Below the pieces are notes generated by a model, which was not told the DNA's origin, did not search any database, and worked only from the letters and a program-made list of their open reading frames with translations. A program made the translations under genes and the position numbers. From the NCBI RefSeq assembly GCF_951793255.1, contig NZ_OX636706.1:2102001-2166000 (forward strand): a stretch of DNA of 64,000 nucleotides, written 5' to 3'. This DNA comes from Desulfovibrio piger (GTDB lineage: Bacteria > Desulfobacterota > Desulfovibrionia > Desulfovibrionales > Desulfovibrionaceae). Shown here in pieces: positions 35,814 to 43,810 of the stretch. Each line of letters starts with the position of its first letter. Within the stretch, counting starts at the first letter, position 1.

Positions 35814-36397
35814 GCGAGCTGTCTCCGTATCTCCTCAAAGGCTTTTTGCAGGCTGTAGCAGCACAGGGTCTGCCCCATGCTCAGCGGTTCGGGGGCCGTA
35901 TCCAGCGTTTTGCCGCACAGGCAGTGGGCCAGCCAGGGCACGTCCGGGCAGCCGCCGCCGGAGATGTTGACGATGCGCCGGTCGCGGCAGTCCACCGTGA
36001 TCTTCATGTTGGCCGCGCGTACCATGAGCCAGTGTTCCAGACGGCTGGTCTGGAACAGGGACACGGGCTCCAGCAGCACGTCATGGGCGCTGACCACCTG
36101 TTCCGGCTCCAGATCGGCCGTTTTCAGGCTGGCCAGCACTGCGGCCTGGCGGATGAGCGGGAAGACCACCACCATGTCGCAGCCGGTACGCATCTGCGGG
36201 GGCGGGCCCTTGACGTCTACGTCAAAGCCCTGCTGCCGCAGCAGGCGTTCGGCCCGGATGACGTCGCCCGTATGGGAAAAAGCCAGCAGGCCCCGGTCGG
36301 AAAGGGCGCGGGGGCCTGCATCGGGAGCGGACTCTTTTTTGAACAGGCCGCCCAGACGGCGACCGAGAGAGGAAAAAAGGGAATGCTTCGAGGTCAT
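35801..36397 (-). CDS. DUF3343-containing protein of a selenium cluster
   Basis: DUF3343 proteins are small thiol-bearing proteins often encoded beside YedE/YedF-type selenium genes. I start at ATG 36397 (MTSKHSLFSSLGRRLGG) because AGGAAA precedes it; 198 aa. The DUF3343 core is LLAFSHTGDVIRAERLLRQQG...MVVVFPLI (about 38-90). A second part carries Cys residues in SGGGCPDVPWLAHCLCGK, possible selenium or sulfur carriers. The gene overlaps the kinase-like gene and follows the TusA-like gene after a 47-base gap. Confidence 0.78.
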   Translation of the reverse strand: MTSKHSLFSSLGRRLGGLFKKESAPDAGPRALSDRGLLAFSHTGDVIRAERLLRQQGFDVDVKGPPPQMRTGCDMVVVFPLIRQAAVLASLKTADLEPEQVVSAHDVLLEPVSLFQTSRLEHWLMVRAANMKITVDCRDRRIVNISGGGCPDVPWLAHCLCGKTLDTAPEPLSMGQTLCCYSLQKAFEEIRRQLACGS

Positions 36398-36406
36398 GCG
36401 TTTCCT

Positions 36407-36431
36407 GAAAAGGGGCGGCCGGAGCCGCCCT
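36407..36431 (-). other. Hairpin between the TusA-like and DUF3343 genes
   Basis: On the minus strand GGGCGGC-TCCG-GCCGCCC is followed by CTTTTC. The weak T run suggests partial termination or mRNA processing inside the operon. Confidence 0.5.
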
Positions 36432-36444
36432 TGCATGGATTTTT

Positions 36445-36663
36445 TTAGGCCTGACGGCTGATCTCCAGCCGCCAGATGCCGTTCTCTTCACTTTCCGTCA
36501 CATCGAAGCCGCTGTTGCGGGCCGCGCGGGTCACGTTCTCGAGGCTGGCCTCATTGTCCACCAGGACGGAGAAAGGACCTTCGGGCTGCTTCTTGGCAGC
36601 GGTCAGGAACATCAGGACAGGCTGGGGGCAGGAGAGCCCGCAAGTATCGATAAGGGTCGCCAT
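36445..36663 (-). CDS. yedF: TusA/YedF-like sulfurtransferase
   Basis: TusA-fold proteins carry persulfide or, in YedF-type, probably selenium. The 72-aa protein begins MATLIDTCGLSCPQPVLMFLTAAKK, with the CPxP motif whose Cys is the carrier residue. The ATG overlaps the yedE stop codon by one base (TAATG), so the two are translationally coupled. The C-terminal DUF3343 part found in fused YedF proteins is here a separate neighbouring gene. Confidence 0.85.
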   Translation of the reverse strand: MATLIDTCGLSCPQPVLMFLTAAKKQPEGPFSVLVDNEASLENVTRAARNSGFDVTESEENGIWRLEISRQA

Positions 36664-37757
36664 TACGCACCTCGCTTGCAATTGAAGAAACCGATGAGCA
36701 GGCAGACGGCCAGGCCGCCCAGGGCGCCCAGCATGCCGTTGGGACCGATCCCCGCCGTGCTGGAGGCCATGCCGAAGTTATGGGCGCAGGCCGCGCCCAC
36801 GATGAGACCGACCACGAACACGGCCGCGTCGTTGTCGCCTTCACCGGCCATGAAGAGCTGGCGGCCGGGGCAGCCGCCGGCCAGGGCAAAGGCCAGACCG
36901 GCCGTCACCATGCCCAGGAAGTTCCACAGGCCGTCGGTATGGGCCACGGGCTGGCCTTCAAAACCGGGATGGAAGCCGCCGATGGCCAGATTGGCCACCA
37001 GCGCGGCGGCCAGCATGGCCAGGAAACCCAGGGCCAGATGCCACTGGTTGAACAACAGGACGTCACGCACGGCGCCCATGGTGCAGAAGCGGCTGCGCTG
37101 GGCCAGGAAGCCCACCAGCAGACCGGCACCGAGCGAGAGCAGGAAGGGGGCGTGCATGGAGCCGGGGCCCTTGAGGGAGTAGAAGAGGACGCCGTTCTGG
37201 GCCTGTCCTTCCATGGGCGGGTTGAACAGATAGACGGCGACCAGGGCGAGCATGATGCCGGGCAGGATCAGGCCGGATGCCTTGCTCTGGCTCTGGCTGC
37301 GGCCCAGGGAGAAGCCCATGCGGAAGAAGACCGTGCCCAGACCGATGCCGACCACCAGGCCGGCCAGGCCGAACAGGGCGTTGGCGTCGCCGCCGGCCAG
37401 ACGCATGATGACGCGCCAGGGGCAGCCCAGGAAGACCAGGGCGCCGATGGCTGCGATGACGCCCAGCAGGAAGCGGACGGCCGGAGCGGAGCCGCCGCGG
37501 GCGCGGTATTCGCCAAAGCAGAGGGCAGCGGCCAGAGAGCCCAGCACCATGCCCATGATCTCGGGACGCAGGTACTGGACGATGGGCGCGCGGTGCAGGC
37601 CCACGGCCCCTGCGATGTCGCGGTTGAAGCAGACCACGCAGATGCCCATGTTGCCGGGGTTGCCGGAGAACTGCAAAAAGACGGCGATCAGGCCCAGGAT
37701 AAGGCCCGTGACCACGATGCCCGTGGTGGACGAGAAGAAATTGAAGCTGTTTTTCAT
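36663..37757 (-). CDS. yedE: YedE/YeeE-family membrane protein linked to selenium metabolism
   Basis: YeeE/YedE proteins are channels for thiosulfate or, with YedF, presumed selenium compounds. ATG 37757 (MKNSFNFFSSTTGIVV) gives 364 aa, with about ten hydrophobic helices and the paired Cys motifs of the family: FLGCPWR near residue 110, AQRSRFCTMGAVRD near 230 and AGGCPGRQLFMAGEGDND near 300. It leads an operon of yedE, yedF, DUF3343 and an NAD(P)HX-dehydratase-like gene. A nearby selenoprotein gene (39762) supports the selenium reading. Confidence 0.87.
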   Translation of the reverse strand: MKNSFNFFSSTTGIVVTGLILGLIAVFLQFSGNPGNMGICVVCFNRDIAGAVGLHRAPIVQYLRPEIMGMVLGSLAAALCFGEYRARGGSAPAVRFLLGVIAAIGALVFLGCPWRVIMRLAGGDANALFGLAGLVVGIGLGTVFFRMGFSLGRSQSQSKASGLILPGIMLALVAVYLFNPPMEGQAQNGVLFYSLKGPGSMHAPFLLSLGAGLLVGFLAQRSRFCTMGAVRDVLLFNQWHLALGFLAMLAAALVANLAIGGFHPGFEGQPVAHTDGLWNFLGMVTAGLAFALAGGCPGRQLFMAGEGDNDAAVFVVGLIVGAACAHNFGMASSTAGIGPNGMLGALGGLAVCLLIGFFNCKRGA

Positions 37758-38070
37758 GCGACCCCCCAAAAGACGGGATGCGGCAAAAGTTGAAAAAATG
37801 CGCGCAGATCCGTGACGGACCTAGGGGATGGGGGACCGTGATATGGCGAAGGTCAAGGAACCAGGACATGCCGTCGGCGCGACCACCCCGCTGCGCTCCA
37901 CACCGTGAAGCCGGTGGTGTTGCGTCAGGTATGGTGCATGGGCATGGACGTGCTCCTTGGATCAGACGGGTCGTGATGGATAAGGGCAGCCTAGGAAAAG
38001 AACAGGGACGGGTCAAGTTCTTTCGGGAAAAAAGGGGACAGGCGGCTGGACCGGGAGCAGGGCGGGCATG
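37758..38070. other. Gap between yedE and the pyrR terminator
   Basis: About 310 bases with no gene I can support. It must hold the yedE promoter on the minus strand; I see neither a clean sigma-70 nor a sigma-54 match. No strong repeat. Confidence 0.4.
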
Positions 38071-38097
38071 AAAAAAGGGGCATCCGGCGGATGCCCC
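38071..38097 (-). terminator. Terminator after pyrR
   Basis: GGGGCATCC / GGATGCCCC 9-bp stem with 3-base loop, then T6 on the minus strand. Confidence 0.92.
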
Positions 38098-38103
38098 TGC
38101 AGG

Positions 38104-38640
38104 TCAGTTCTTGGCGGTCAGCAGGACTTCATCCCGTCCGTCCCGTTCTTCCAGCAGGACGTCCACCTGCTCCTGCGGGCGGGTGTCCACGCTGCGGCCG
38201 ATGTAGTCGGCCTGGATGGGCAGTTCGCGGTGGCCGCGGTCCACGAGCACCAGCAGCTCCACCTTGCGGGGACGGCCGTAATCCAGCAGGGCCTCCAGGG
38301 CGGCACGGATGGTGCGTCCGCTGAACAGCACGTCATCTATAAGGATGATCTCCGCGTTGTCCACCGGGGCGGTGATGCGCGACTGGCCGATGTGGGGCTT
38401 GCCTTCCAGGCTGGTCCAGTCGTCACGGTACAGGTTGATGTCCAGCGTGCCCAGGGGCAGGGGGCGCTGCAGCTTCTGCTGCATCAGGGCGCCCAGGCGG
38501 CGGGCCAGGTCGGCGCCGCGGCGTTCGATGCCCACCAGCATGACGCGCTCGCACTGCCCGTGCCGTTCCAGCACTTCGCAGGCAAGACGTTCCAGAATAC
38601 GGGTCATTTCCTCTTTGTCCAGCAGCAATGTCGTGGGCAT
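38104..38640 (-). CDS. pyrR: Bifunctional pyrimidine regulator / uracil phosphoribosyltransferase
   Basis: PyrR makes UMP from uracil and PRPP and in Gram-positives regulates pyr attenuation. ATG 38640 (MPTTLLLDKEEMTRIL) follows GGAGGAA; 178 aa. The PRPP loop IILIDDVLFSGRTIRAAL lies near residue 100, with GIERRGADLARRL near residue 40. It is a single-gene unit with its own terminator, sitting between two selenium-related groups without obvious relation to them. Confidence 0.95.
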   Translation of the reverse strand: MPTTLLLDKEEMTRILERLACEVLERHGQCERVMLVGIERRGADLARRLGALMQQKLQRPLPLGTLDINLYRDDWTSLEGKPHIGQSRITAPVDNAEIILIDDVLFSGRTIRAALEALLDYGRPRKVELLVLVDRGHRELPIQADYIGRSVDTRPQEQVDVLLEERDGRDEVLLTAKN

Positions 38641-38705
38641 AATTCCTCCAGAAGTGATGTCTTTCCATACGCCTTTTTGGCAGCGGAGAAAAGCCCCGCG
38701 AGCGA

Positions 38706-38733
38706 TTGACAATCTTTGGGGCTGACCTTACAT
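38706..38733 (+). promoter_or_regulatory. Candidate promoter of the HesB-like array
   Basis: TTGACA, 16 bases, TTACAT, ending 28 bases before the first HesB-like ATG. The -35 is perfect, the -10 moderate. Confidence 0.5.
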
Positions 38734-38760
38734 GTTACGGGCAACACTGGAGGTAGTGCC

Positions 38761-39087
38761 ATGCTTACGTTGACCGATGCCGCCCAGAAGGAACTGGAAG
38801 GTTTTTTTGCCGACAGGGAAAAAGCGACCGTTCGCATCTACCTTGCCCCCGGCGGCTGCTCCGGCCCGCGCCTTGCTCTGGCGCTGGACGAAGCCGGTGA
38901 GAACGATACCTGGATCGAACAGGGCGGTTTTGCCTTCTGCATCAACAATGAACTTTTGCAGCAGGTGAAAAGCGTCAGTATCGATGCCAACTACCTTGGC
39001 TTTCTGGTGACCCCCGAAGTGCCCCTGCCGTCGTCGGGCGGCAGCGCCTGCGGCGGTTGCTGCGGTGCCTGCGGCAGCCACCAGTAG
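38761..39087 (+). CDS. HesB/IscA-like protein, cysteine form 1
   Basis: IscA/HesB-type proteins bind iron or Fe-S clusters through three Cys. ATG 38761 follows GGAGG; 108 aa (MLTLTDAAQKELEGFFADREK). The first conserved Cys is in LAPGGCSGPRLAL (near residue 38) and the others in the C-terminal tail SACGGCCGACGSHQ, longer and richer in Cys/Gly than classical IscA. It is the first of three tandem paralogues. Its host pathway is not shown by neighbours; the third copy carries selenocysteine at the first Cys position. Confidence 0.85.
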   Translation: MLTLTDAAQKELEGFFADREKATVRIYLAPGGCSGPRLALALDEAGENDTWIEQGGFAFCINNELLQQVKSVSIDANYLGFLVTPEVPLPSSGGSACGGCCGACGSHQ

Positions 39088-39258
39088 CCTTTGACGGGAA
39101 GGCGCAGCATGTTCCTTCCCGCGTCATCCCTGCTCTGACGATACCTGTCACCTCCTGCGTCAACAGTTGCCGCACCGGCAACGGGCGCTGCCCTGAACGG
39201 CGCCTCTTCCCCTGCGGGATACGGGAAGTCCGGGACGCGGCATCGTCAAGGAGAAGGA

Positions 39259-39585
39259 ATGATCACTTTGTCTGAAAATGCCCGCAAAGAGCTGGAAGCC
39301 TATTTTGCGGACAAGGAACGCCAGACCATCCGTGTGTATCTCGCTCCCGGCGGCTGCTCCGGCCCCCGGCTCGTCCTGGCTCTGGACGAACCCGGAGACG
39401 AGGACGCCAGGTTCGAACAGGACGGCTTTGCGTTCTGCATCAACAAGGAATTGCTGCAACAGGTGAAGAGCGTCAGCATAGACTTGAGCTATCTGGGCTT
39501 CACCGTGACCCCCGAAGTGCCCCTGCCTTCGTCGGGCGGCAGTTCCTGCGGCGGTTGCTGCGGCAGCTGCGGCAGTCATCAGTAG
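39259..39585 (+). CDS. HesB/IscA-like protein, cysteine form 2
   Basis: 108 aa, starting MITLSENARKELEAYFADKE after GGAGAAGGA. The motif LAPGGCSGPRLVLALDEPG and the tail SSCGGCCGSCGSHQ match copy 1. It is closer to copy 3 than to copy 1: the first 20 residues of copies 2 and 3 are identical. A 171-base gap separates it from copy 1, and 176 bases from copy 3. Role presumably Fe-S or metal binding; no experimental function can be claimed. Confidence 0.85.
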   Translation: MITLSENARKELEAYFADKERQTIRVYLAPGGCSGPRLVLALDEPGDEDARFEQDGFAFCINKELLQQVKSVSIDLSYLGFTVTPEVPLPSSGGSSCGGCCGSCGSHQ

Positions 39586-39761
39586 TCCCTGTCCGGTGGG
39601 GCCGGCTGTCCCGGCCCGGCCGGTTTTGTCATAACAGAAGGTCCCGTCTTCTGTTTCCATCAACTGCCGTTACCGGCGGAGAGGGCCTGTTGCCCCAGGG
39701 CATCGGTCCCGGTTCCTGACGGGCAGGACGCTCCGCAGATACGGCCCAGAGAGGAATAGGA

Positions 39762-40082
39762 ATGATCACTCTGTCTGAAAACGCTCGTAAAGAGCTGGAA
39801 GCCTACTTCGCGGACAAGGAACGCCAGTCCATCCGCGTGTTTCTTGCCCCCGGCGGCTGAAGCGGCCCGCGTCTCGCCCTGGCTCTGGATGAGCCTAACG
39901 CACAGGACAGCACCGAGGAAGTTGACGGTTTCACCTTCTGCATGGCCACCGACCTGGTGGCGCAGATCAAGGGCGTCAAGATTGATATGACCTACATGGG
40001 ATTCACCGTGGATCCCGAGGTGCCGCTGGCCTCTTCCGGCAGCAGCTGCGGCAGTTGCGGCAGCAGCTGCGGCAGTCACTAG
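39762..40082 (+). CDS. HesB/IscA-like selenoprotein (in-frame TGA at 39858-39860 read as Sec)
   Basis: Reading TGA as selenocysteine gives 106 aa: MITLSENARKELEAYFADK..., LAPGG-U-SGPRLALALDEP, ending SSCGSCGSSCGSH before TAG. Sec33 aligns exactly with the first conserved Cys of both upstream paralogues. The frame and similarity continue without change after the TGA, which rules out simple decay. A SECIS-like hairpin lies 20 bases downstream. HesB-like selenoproteins are a known prokaryotic family. GAGAGGAATAGGA precedes the ATG. An automatic gene caller would stop at codon 32 or start inside. The yedE operon 2 kb away supplies selenium context. Confidence 0.88.
39881..39895 (+). promoter_or_regulatory. 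SECIS-like hairpin
   Basis: GGCTC-TGGAT-GAGCC, a 5-bp stem with a G-containing 5-base loop, 20 bases after the TGA, inside the distance range of bacterial SECIS elements. Copy 2 has GGCTC TGGAC GAACC here, which breaks the stem; the changes in copy 3 (GAC to GAT, GAA to GAG) are synonymous. Confidence 0.7.
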
Positions 40083-40207
40083 GCGGATCGTGATCCGTCG
40101 GCTGTCCGTGCGGGGAAATGTTCCCACACCGCCCGGGATGTGCATGCACGCATCCCCCCGGGTCGCTTGAAGCATGGCCCCCGACAGCTACAGATAAGAG
40201 ATCCCGC

Positions 40208-40233
40208 AAGGCGGCCTTCGGGCCGCCTTTTTT
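40208..40233 (+). terminator. Terminator after the HesB-like array
   Basis: AAGGCGGCC-TTCG-GGCCGCCTT, a 9-bp stem with UUCG loop, then a T run. It separates the array from mfd. Confidence 0.93.
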
Positions 40234-40294
40234 GAACCCTTTCCCAGGATTCGGCGTCGTTGGTGGCGTCGTTTTTGCTTTTCCGGCGGACAGT

Positions 40295-43200
40295 ATGGCA
40301 GATATCCTTTCCCTGCTCTCAGGGCCGGCCGAGGCCCGACACTGGCAGCGCAGCGGCATGGCGTCCTGTTGCCGTCTTGCCTGCGCCGCGCTGGCCCAGG
40401 GACGCAGCAGCGTCATCCTGGTGCGCGACCGTGAGGAATACACGGCGGCGCGCGCACTGCTGACCCTTTTTTCTCCTTCGCTTTCCCTGGCTGACATGGC
40501 CCCTGATGTCCCTGCCTGGAAACTGCCCTTTGCCGCGCTCCCTGCCGGCCTTTTGCTGCGCCGTGACCGGGATTCGTGGGCAGGACGGCTGGCGGCCCTG
40601 TACGGCCTTGCCCAGGGCGGGCCCCGCTGCCTCATCCTGAGCACGGAAGCGCTGCTGCTGCGCCATGTGCCCCGCGATTTTTTTGCCGAGCATACGCTCG
40701 ATCTGACGCGGGGCAGCGACTATCCGCCGGAGCTGATCCTCGATCAGGCCGTGGAGTGGGGCTACGAACGTGTCCCCCTGGTGACCCGGCCGGGGCAGAT
40801 GGCCCGGCGCGGCGACATCTTCGACATCTTCCCGTCCGGCTATCCGCGTCCTGTACGCATGGAGTTTTTTGGCGATACGCTGGAAGAGCTGCGCCTGTTC
40901 GATGCCGAGAGCCAGCGCTCCCTGCAGGGGCTGGACGAGCTGACCCTGCTGCCGGCCCTGCCTTTCGTGCTGGATGCGCAGGGCCTGGCCGCGGCCCGCA
41001 AGCGCATGGATGCCCTGTTCGCCGGGGCGCGCATCAGCGAGAACGACTGCTACACCTTCAAGAAGACCCTGGATGCCGGCGGTCTGGGCCTGCTGCCGGG
41101 CGTGGTGCACGAAAATGCCAGCACCATCGCGGACTGGCTGCCCGAGGAGCCGCTCTGGTTCCTGCCCGGACAGGCGGACTGCGATGCGGCCCTGCACGGG
41201 ACGGCCATGCAGTTGCGCGACCAGCTGGAAGAAGATGATGCGCCCCTGCCGCAGCCGTCCGCCCTGTGCCTGTACGGCAGCCTGCAGGATCTGCCCTGGG
41301 GAAAGGCCCGCCGTTTTTATCTGGAGCCCCTGGTCATGGGCGTGGACGCCGTGGGGGACGACGTACAGGAACGTCCGCTCCATGCCTTTACGGATCTTTT
41401 CCCCGTCCCCGGCGCGGCCGACCGTCCGTGGCAGCATCTGTCTGCCGGTCTGAAGGAATGGCAGAACCGGCGCCGTCAGGTGGTGCTGAGCTTCTCCTCG
41501 CAGCGCAGCCGGGCCAAGTTCCTCAAACTGGCCGAGCAGGAAGGCATCACGCCTGCCTTGCGTTATGCGCCGGAACAGCGCGGACTGTTCGCCCTGGTCT
41601 CCCCCTGGCGTTCGGGTGCGGAGCTGGTCTGGGACGATGTGCTCGTGCTGGGCGAGGACATCCTCTATCCGCGTGCGGAAAAGAAGGCCCGCGCCTCCTC
41701 GCGTGCGTTCAAGGGACTGGACAGCTTCGATGACCTCAAGGCCGGGGACCTGCTCGTCCACCGGGATTACGGCATCGGCCGTTTTGCCGGTCTGCACCAT
41801 CTGGTGCAGGGAGGACAGGGCAATGACTTCCTTCTGGTGGAATACTCCGGGCAGGACAGGCTCTATGTGCCGGTGGACCGCCTGGGGCTCATCCAGCGCT
41901 TCAAAGGTGGCGAGGGTGAGGAACCGGCCCTTGACCGTCTGGGCGGCGCCAGCTGGAGTTCCGGCAAGGAGAAGGTCCGCAAGGCCATCGAAAAGATTGC
42001 GGCCGACCTGGTGGAGATGTACGCCTACCGCAAGGTGGCCAAGGGCTTCCGCTACGACCCGCCGGGCGAGCTGTACCACGAGTTCGAGGCGACCTTCGGC
42101 TTTGAGGAGACCCCGGATCAGGCCCGGGCCATCGAGGACGTTTTGGCCGACATGGACAAGTCCGAGCCCATGGACCGTCTGGTCTGTGGTGACGTGGGCT
42201 TCGGCAAGACCGAAGTGGCCCTGCGCGCCGCCTTCCGCGCGGCCAGCGAGGGGCGTCAGGTGGCCCTGCTGTGTCCCACTACGGTGCTGGCCGAGCAGCA
42301 TTACCAGACCTTCCGGGCCCGTCTGGCCGGTTTCCCGGTCACGGTGGGTCTGCTGAGCCGTTTCGTGCCCCGTGCCCGGCAAAAGGAAGTCCTCAAGGCC
42401 GCGGCCGAGGGGCAGATCGACATCCTGCTGGGCACGCACCGCCTGCTGTCGTCGGACGTGTCCCTGCCCAACCTCTCCTTGCTCATCCTGGACGAGGAAC
42501 AGCGCTTCGGTGTGCGGCACAAGGAAAAGCTCAAGGCCCTGAAAAAGAACGTGGACGTGCTGACTCTGACGGCCACGCCCATCCCGCGCACCCTGCAACT
42601 TTCCATGTCCGGCATCCGCGATCTTTCGGTCATCGAGACCGCGCCGCAGGACCGCAAGCCTGTGGCCACGGCCGTGCTGCGGCGTGACGATGCCACCCTG
42701 CGCACGGTCCTGGAACGCGAGCTGGCGCGGGAAGGGCAGGTGTTCTGGGTCTACAACCGTGTCCAGGGGCTGGAGCGCGTGGCCGAATATGTGCGCAAGC
42801 TGGTACCCACCGCCCGGGTGGGCATGGCGCACGGCCAGATGTCGGAAAGCGAGCTGGAAAGCAACATGCACAAATTCTGGCACGGCGAGCTGGATGTGCT
42901 GGTCTGTACGGCCATCGTCGAGTCGGGCCTGGACTTTCCCCGCGCCAATACCCTGGTGGTGGACCAGGCCCAGCTCTTCGGCCTTGGCCAGCTCTATCAG
43001 CTGCGGGGCCGGGTGGGCCGCAGTGACCGTCAGGCCTACGCCTTCTTCGTGGTGCCCGATACGGAGCATCTGAGCGAAGTGGCCGAGGAGCGGTTGCGCA
43101 TCATCATGGACATGGACTATCTGGGTGCCGGTTTCCAGGTGGCCATGGAAGACCTGCGCCTGCGCGGTGCGGGCAACATCCTGGGCGAGGTGCAGTCCGG

Positions 43201-43753
43201 CCATATGGGCCGGGTGGGGCTCGACCTGTATCTGGAGATGCTGGAAGAGGCCGTGGCCCGCCTCAAGGGCACGCCCGTCACCCAGGACGTGGAGACGGAG
43301 CTCAACCTCGGTCTGCCTGCCCATATCCCCCAGTCCTACATCGAGGATGGCCGGGAACGCCTGCGCTGCTACAAGGCGCTCACGTCGGCCACCAGCGGCG
43401 CGGCCCGCGAGGAAGTGGCCCTTTCCATGCGCGACCGTTTCGGCAGCTTCCCGCAGGAACTGGTCAACTTCATCGCCGTGCTCGATTTCAAGCAGTTCCT
43501 GAGCCATTTGCAGGTCCAGCGTGCGGACATCTATCTGGATCATGTCCGTCTGGTGTGGGGCGACGGCCAGACCGCCGTGCAGCCGGAGCGCATCCTGCAA
43601 CTGGTGGCTTCCATGAAGGGCGCCCGGATGCTGCCGCCGGCGTCGCTCATGCTGCCCCTGCCTGCGGACAAGGATTTTGCCCAGGGACTGCAGGGGCTGC
43701 GGCAGGCCCTGGAAAACATCCGCACGCCGGAAGCTCCGGGCGGCACGGCCTAG
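40295..43753 (+). CDS. mfd: Transcription-repair coupling factor
   Basis: Mfd displaces stalled RNA polymerase and recruits UvrA. The start ATG 40295 (MADILSLLSGPAEARHW) is chosen since any earlier start would lie across the upstream terminator; 1152 aa. Visible order: UvrB-homology part, RNA polymerase-interaction domain (GDLLVHRDYGIGRFAGL), then the translocase with Walker A GDVGFGKTEVALRAA near residue 632, DEEQRFGVRHKEKLK near 733 and TATPIPRTLQLS, and the TRCF C-terminal domain. Probably first gene of the run mfd-surA-like-rodZ-like-recO. Confidence 0.97.
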   Translation: MADILSLLSGPAEARHWQRSGMASCCRLACAALAQGRSSVILVRDREEYTAARALLTLFSPSLSLADMAPDVPAWKLPFAALPAGLLLRRDRDSWAGRLAALYGLAQGGPRCLILSTEALLLRHVPRDFFAEHTLDLTRGSDYPPELILDQAVEWGYERVPLVTRPGQMARRGDIFDIFPSGYPRPVRMEFFGDTLEELRLFDAESQRSLQGLDELTLLPALPFVLDAQGLAAARKRMDALFAGARISENDCYTFKKTLDAGGLGLLPGVVHENASTIADWLPEEPLWFLPGQADCDAALHGTAMQLRDQLEEDDAPLPQPSALCLYGSLQDLPWGKARRFYLEPLVMGVDAVGDDVQERPLHAFTDLFPVPGAADRPWQHLSAGLKEWQNRRRQVVLSFSSQRSRAKFLKLAEQEGITPALRYAPEQRGLFALVSPWRSGAELVWDDVLVLGEDILYPRAEKKARASSRAFKGLDSFDDLKAGDLLVHRDYGIGRFAGLHHLVQGGQGNDFLLVEYSGQDRLYVPVDRLGLIQRFKGGEGEEPALDRLGGASWSSGKEKVRKAIEKIAADLVEMYAYRKVAKGFRYDPPGELYHEFEATFGFEETPDQARAIEDVLADMDKSEPMDRLVCGDVGFGKTEVALRAAFRAASEGRQVALLCPTTVLAEQHYQTFRARLAGFPVTVGLLSRFVPRARQKEVLKAAAEGQIDILLGTHRLLSSDVSLPNLSLLILDEEQRFGVRHKEKLKALKKNVDVLTLTATPIPRTLQLSMSGIRDLSVIETAPQDRKPVATAVLRRDDATLRTVLERELAREGQVFWVYNRVQGLERVAEYVRKLVPTARVGMAHGQMSESELESNMHKFWHGELDVLVCTAIVESGLDFPRANTLVVDQAQLFGLGQLYQLRGRVGRSDRQAYAFFVVPDTEHLSEVAEERLRIIMDMDYLGAGFQVAMEDLRLRGAGNILGEVQSGHMGRVGLDLYLEMLEEAVARLKGTPVTQDVETELNLGLPAHIPQSYIEDGRERLRCYKALTSATSGAAREEVALSMRDRFGSFPQELVNFIAVLDFKQFLSHLQVQRADIYLDHVRLVWGDGQTAVQPERILQLVASMKGARMLPPASLMLPLPADKDFAQGLQGLRQALENIRTPEAPGGTA

Positions 43754-43810
43754 GCCGCGGCGATTGCCAAAGAGGGAAATATTGGCTATTTTCGGCTGCT
43801 ACTACAGCCT

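Noticed and set aside
39762-40082. Third HesB-like gene as a nonsense-mutated pseudogene
   Set aside because: The TGA sits exactly at the functional Cys, the reading frame after it is intact with no further changes, and a SECIS-like stem is formed by synonymous changes.
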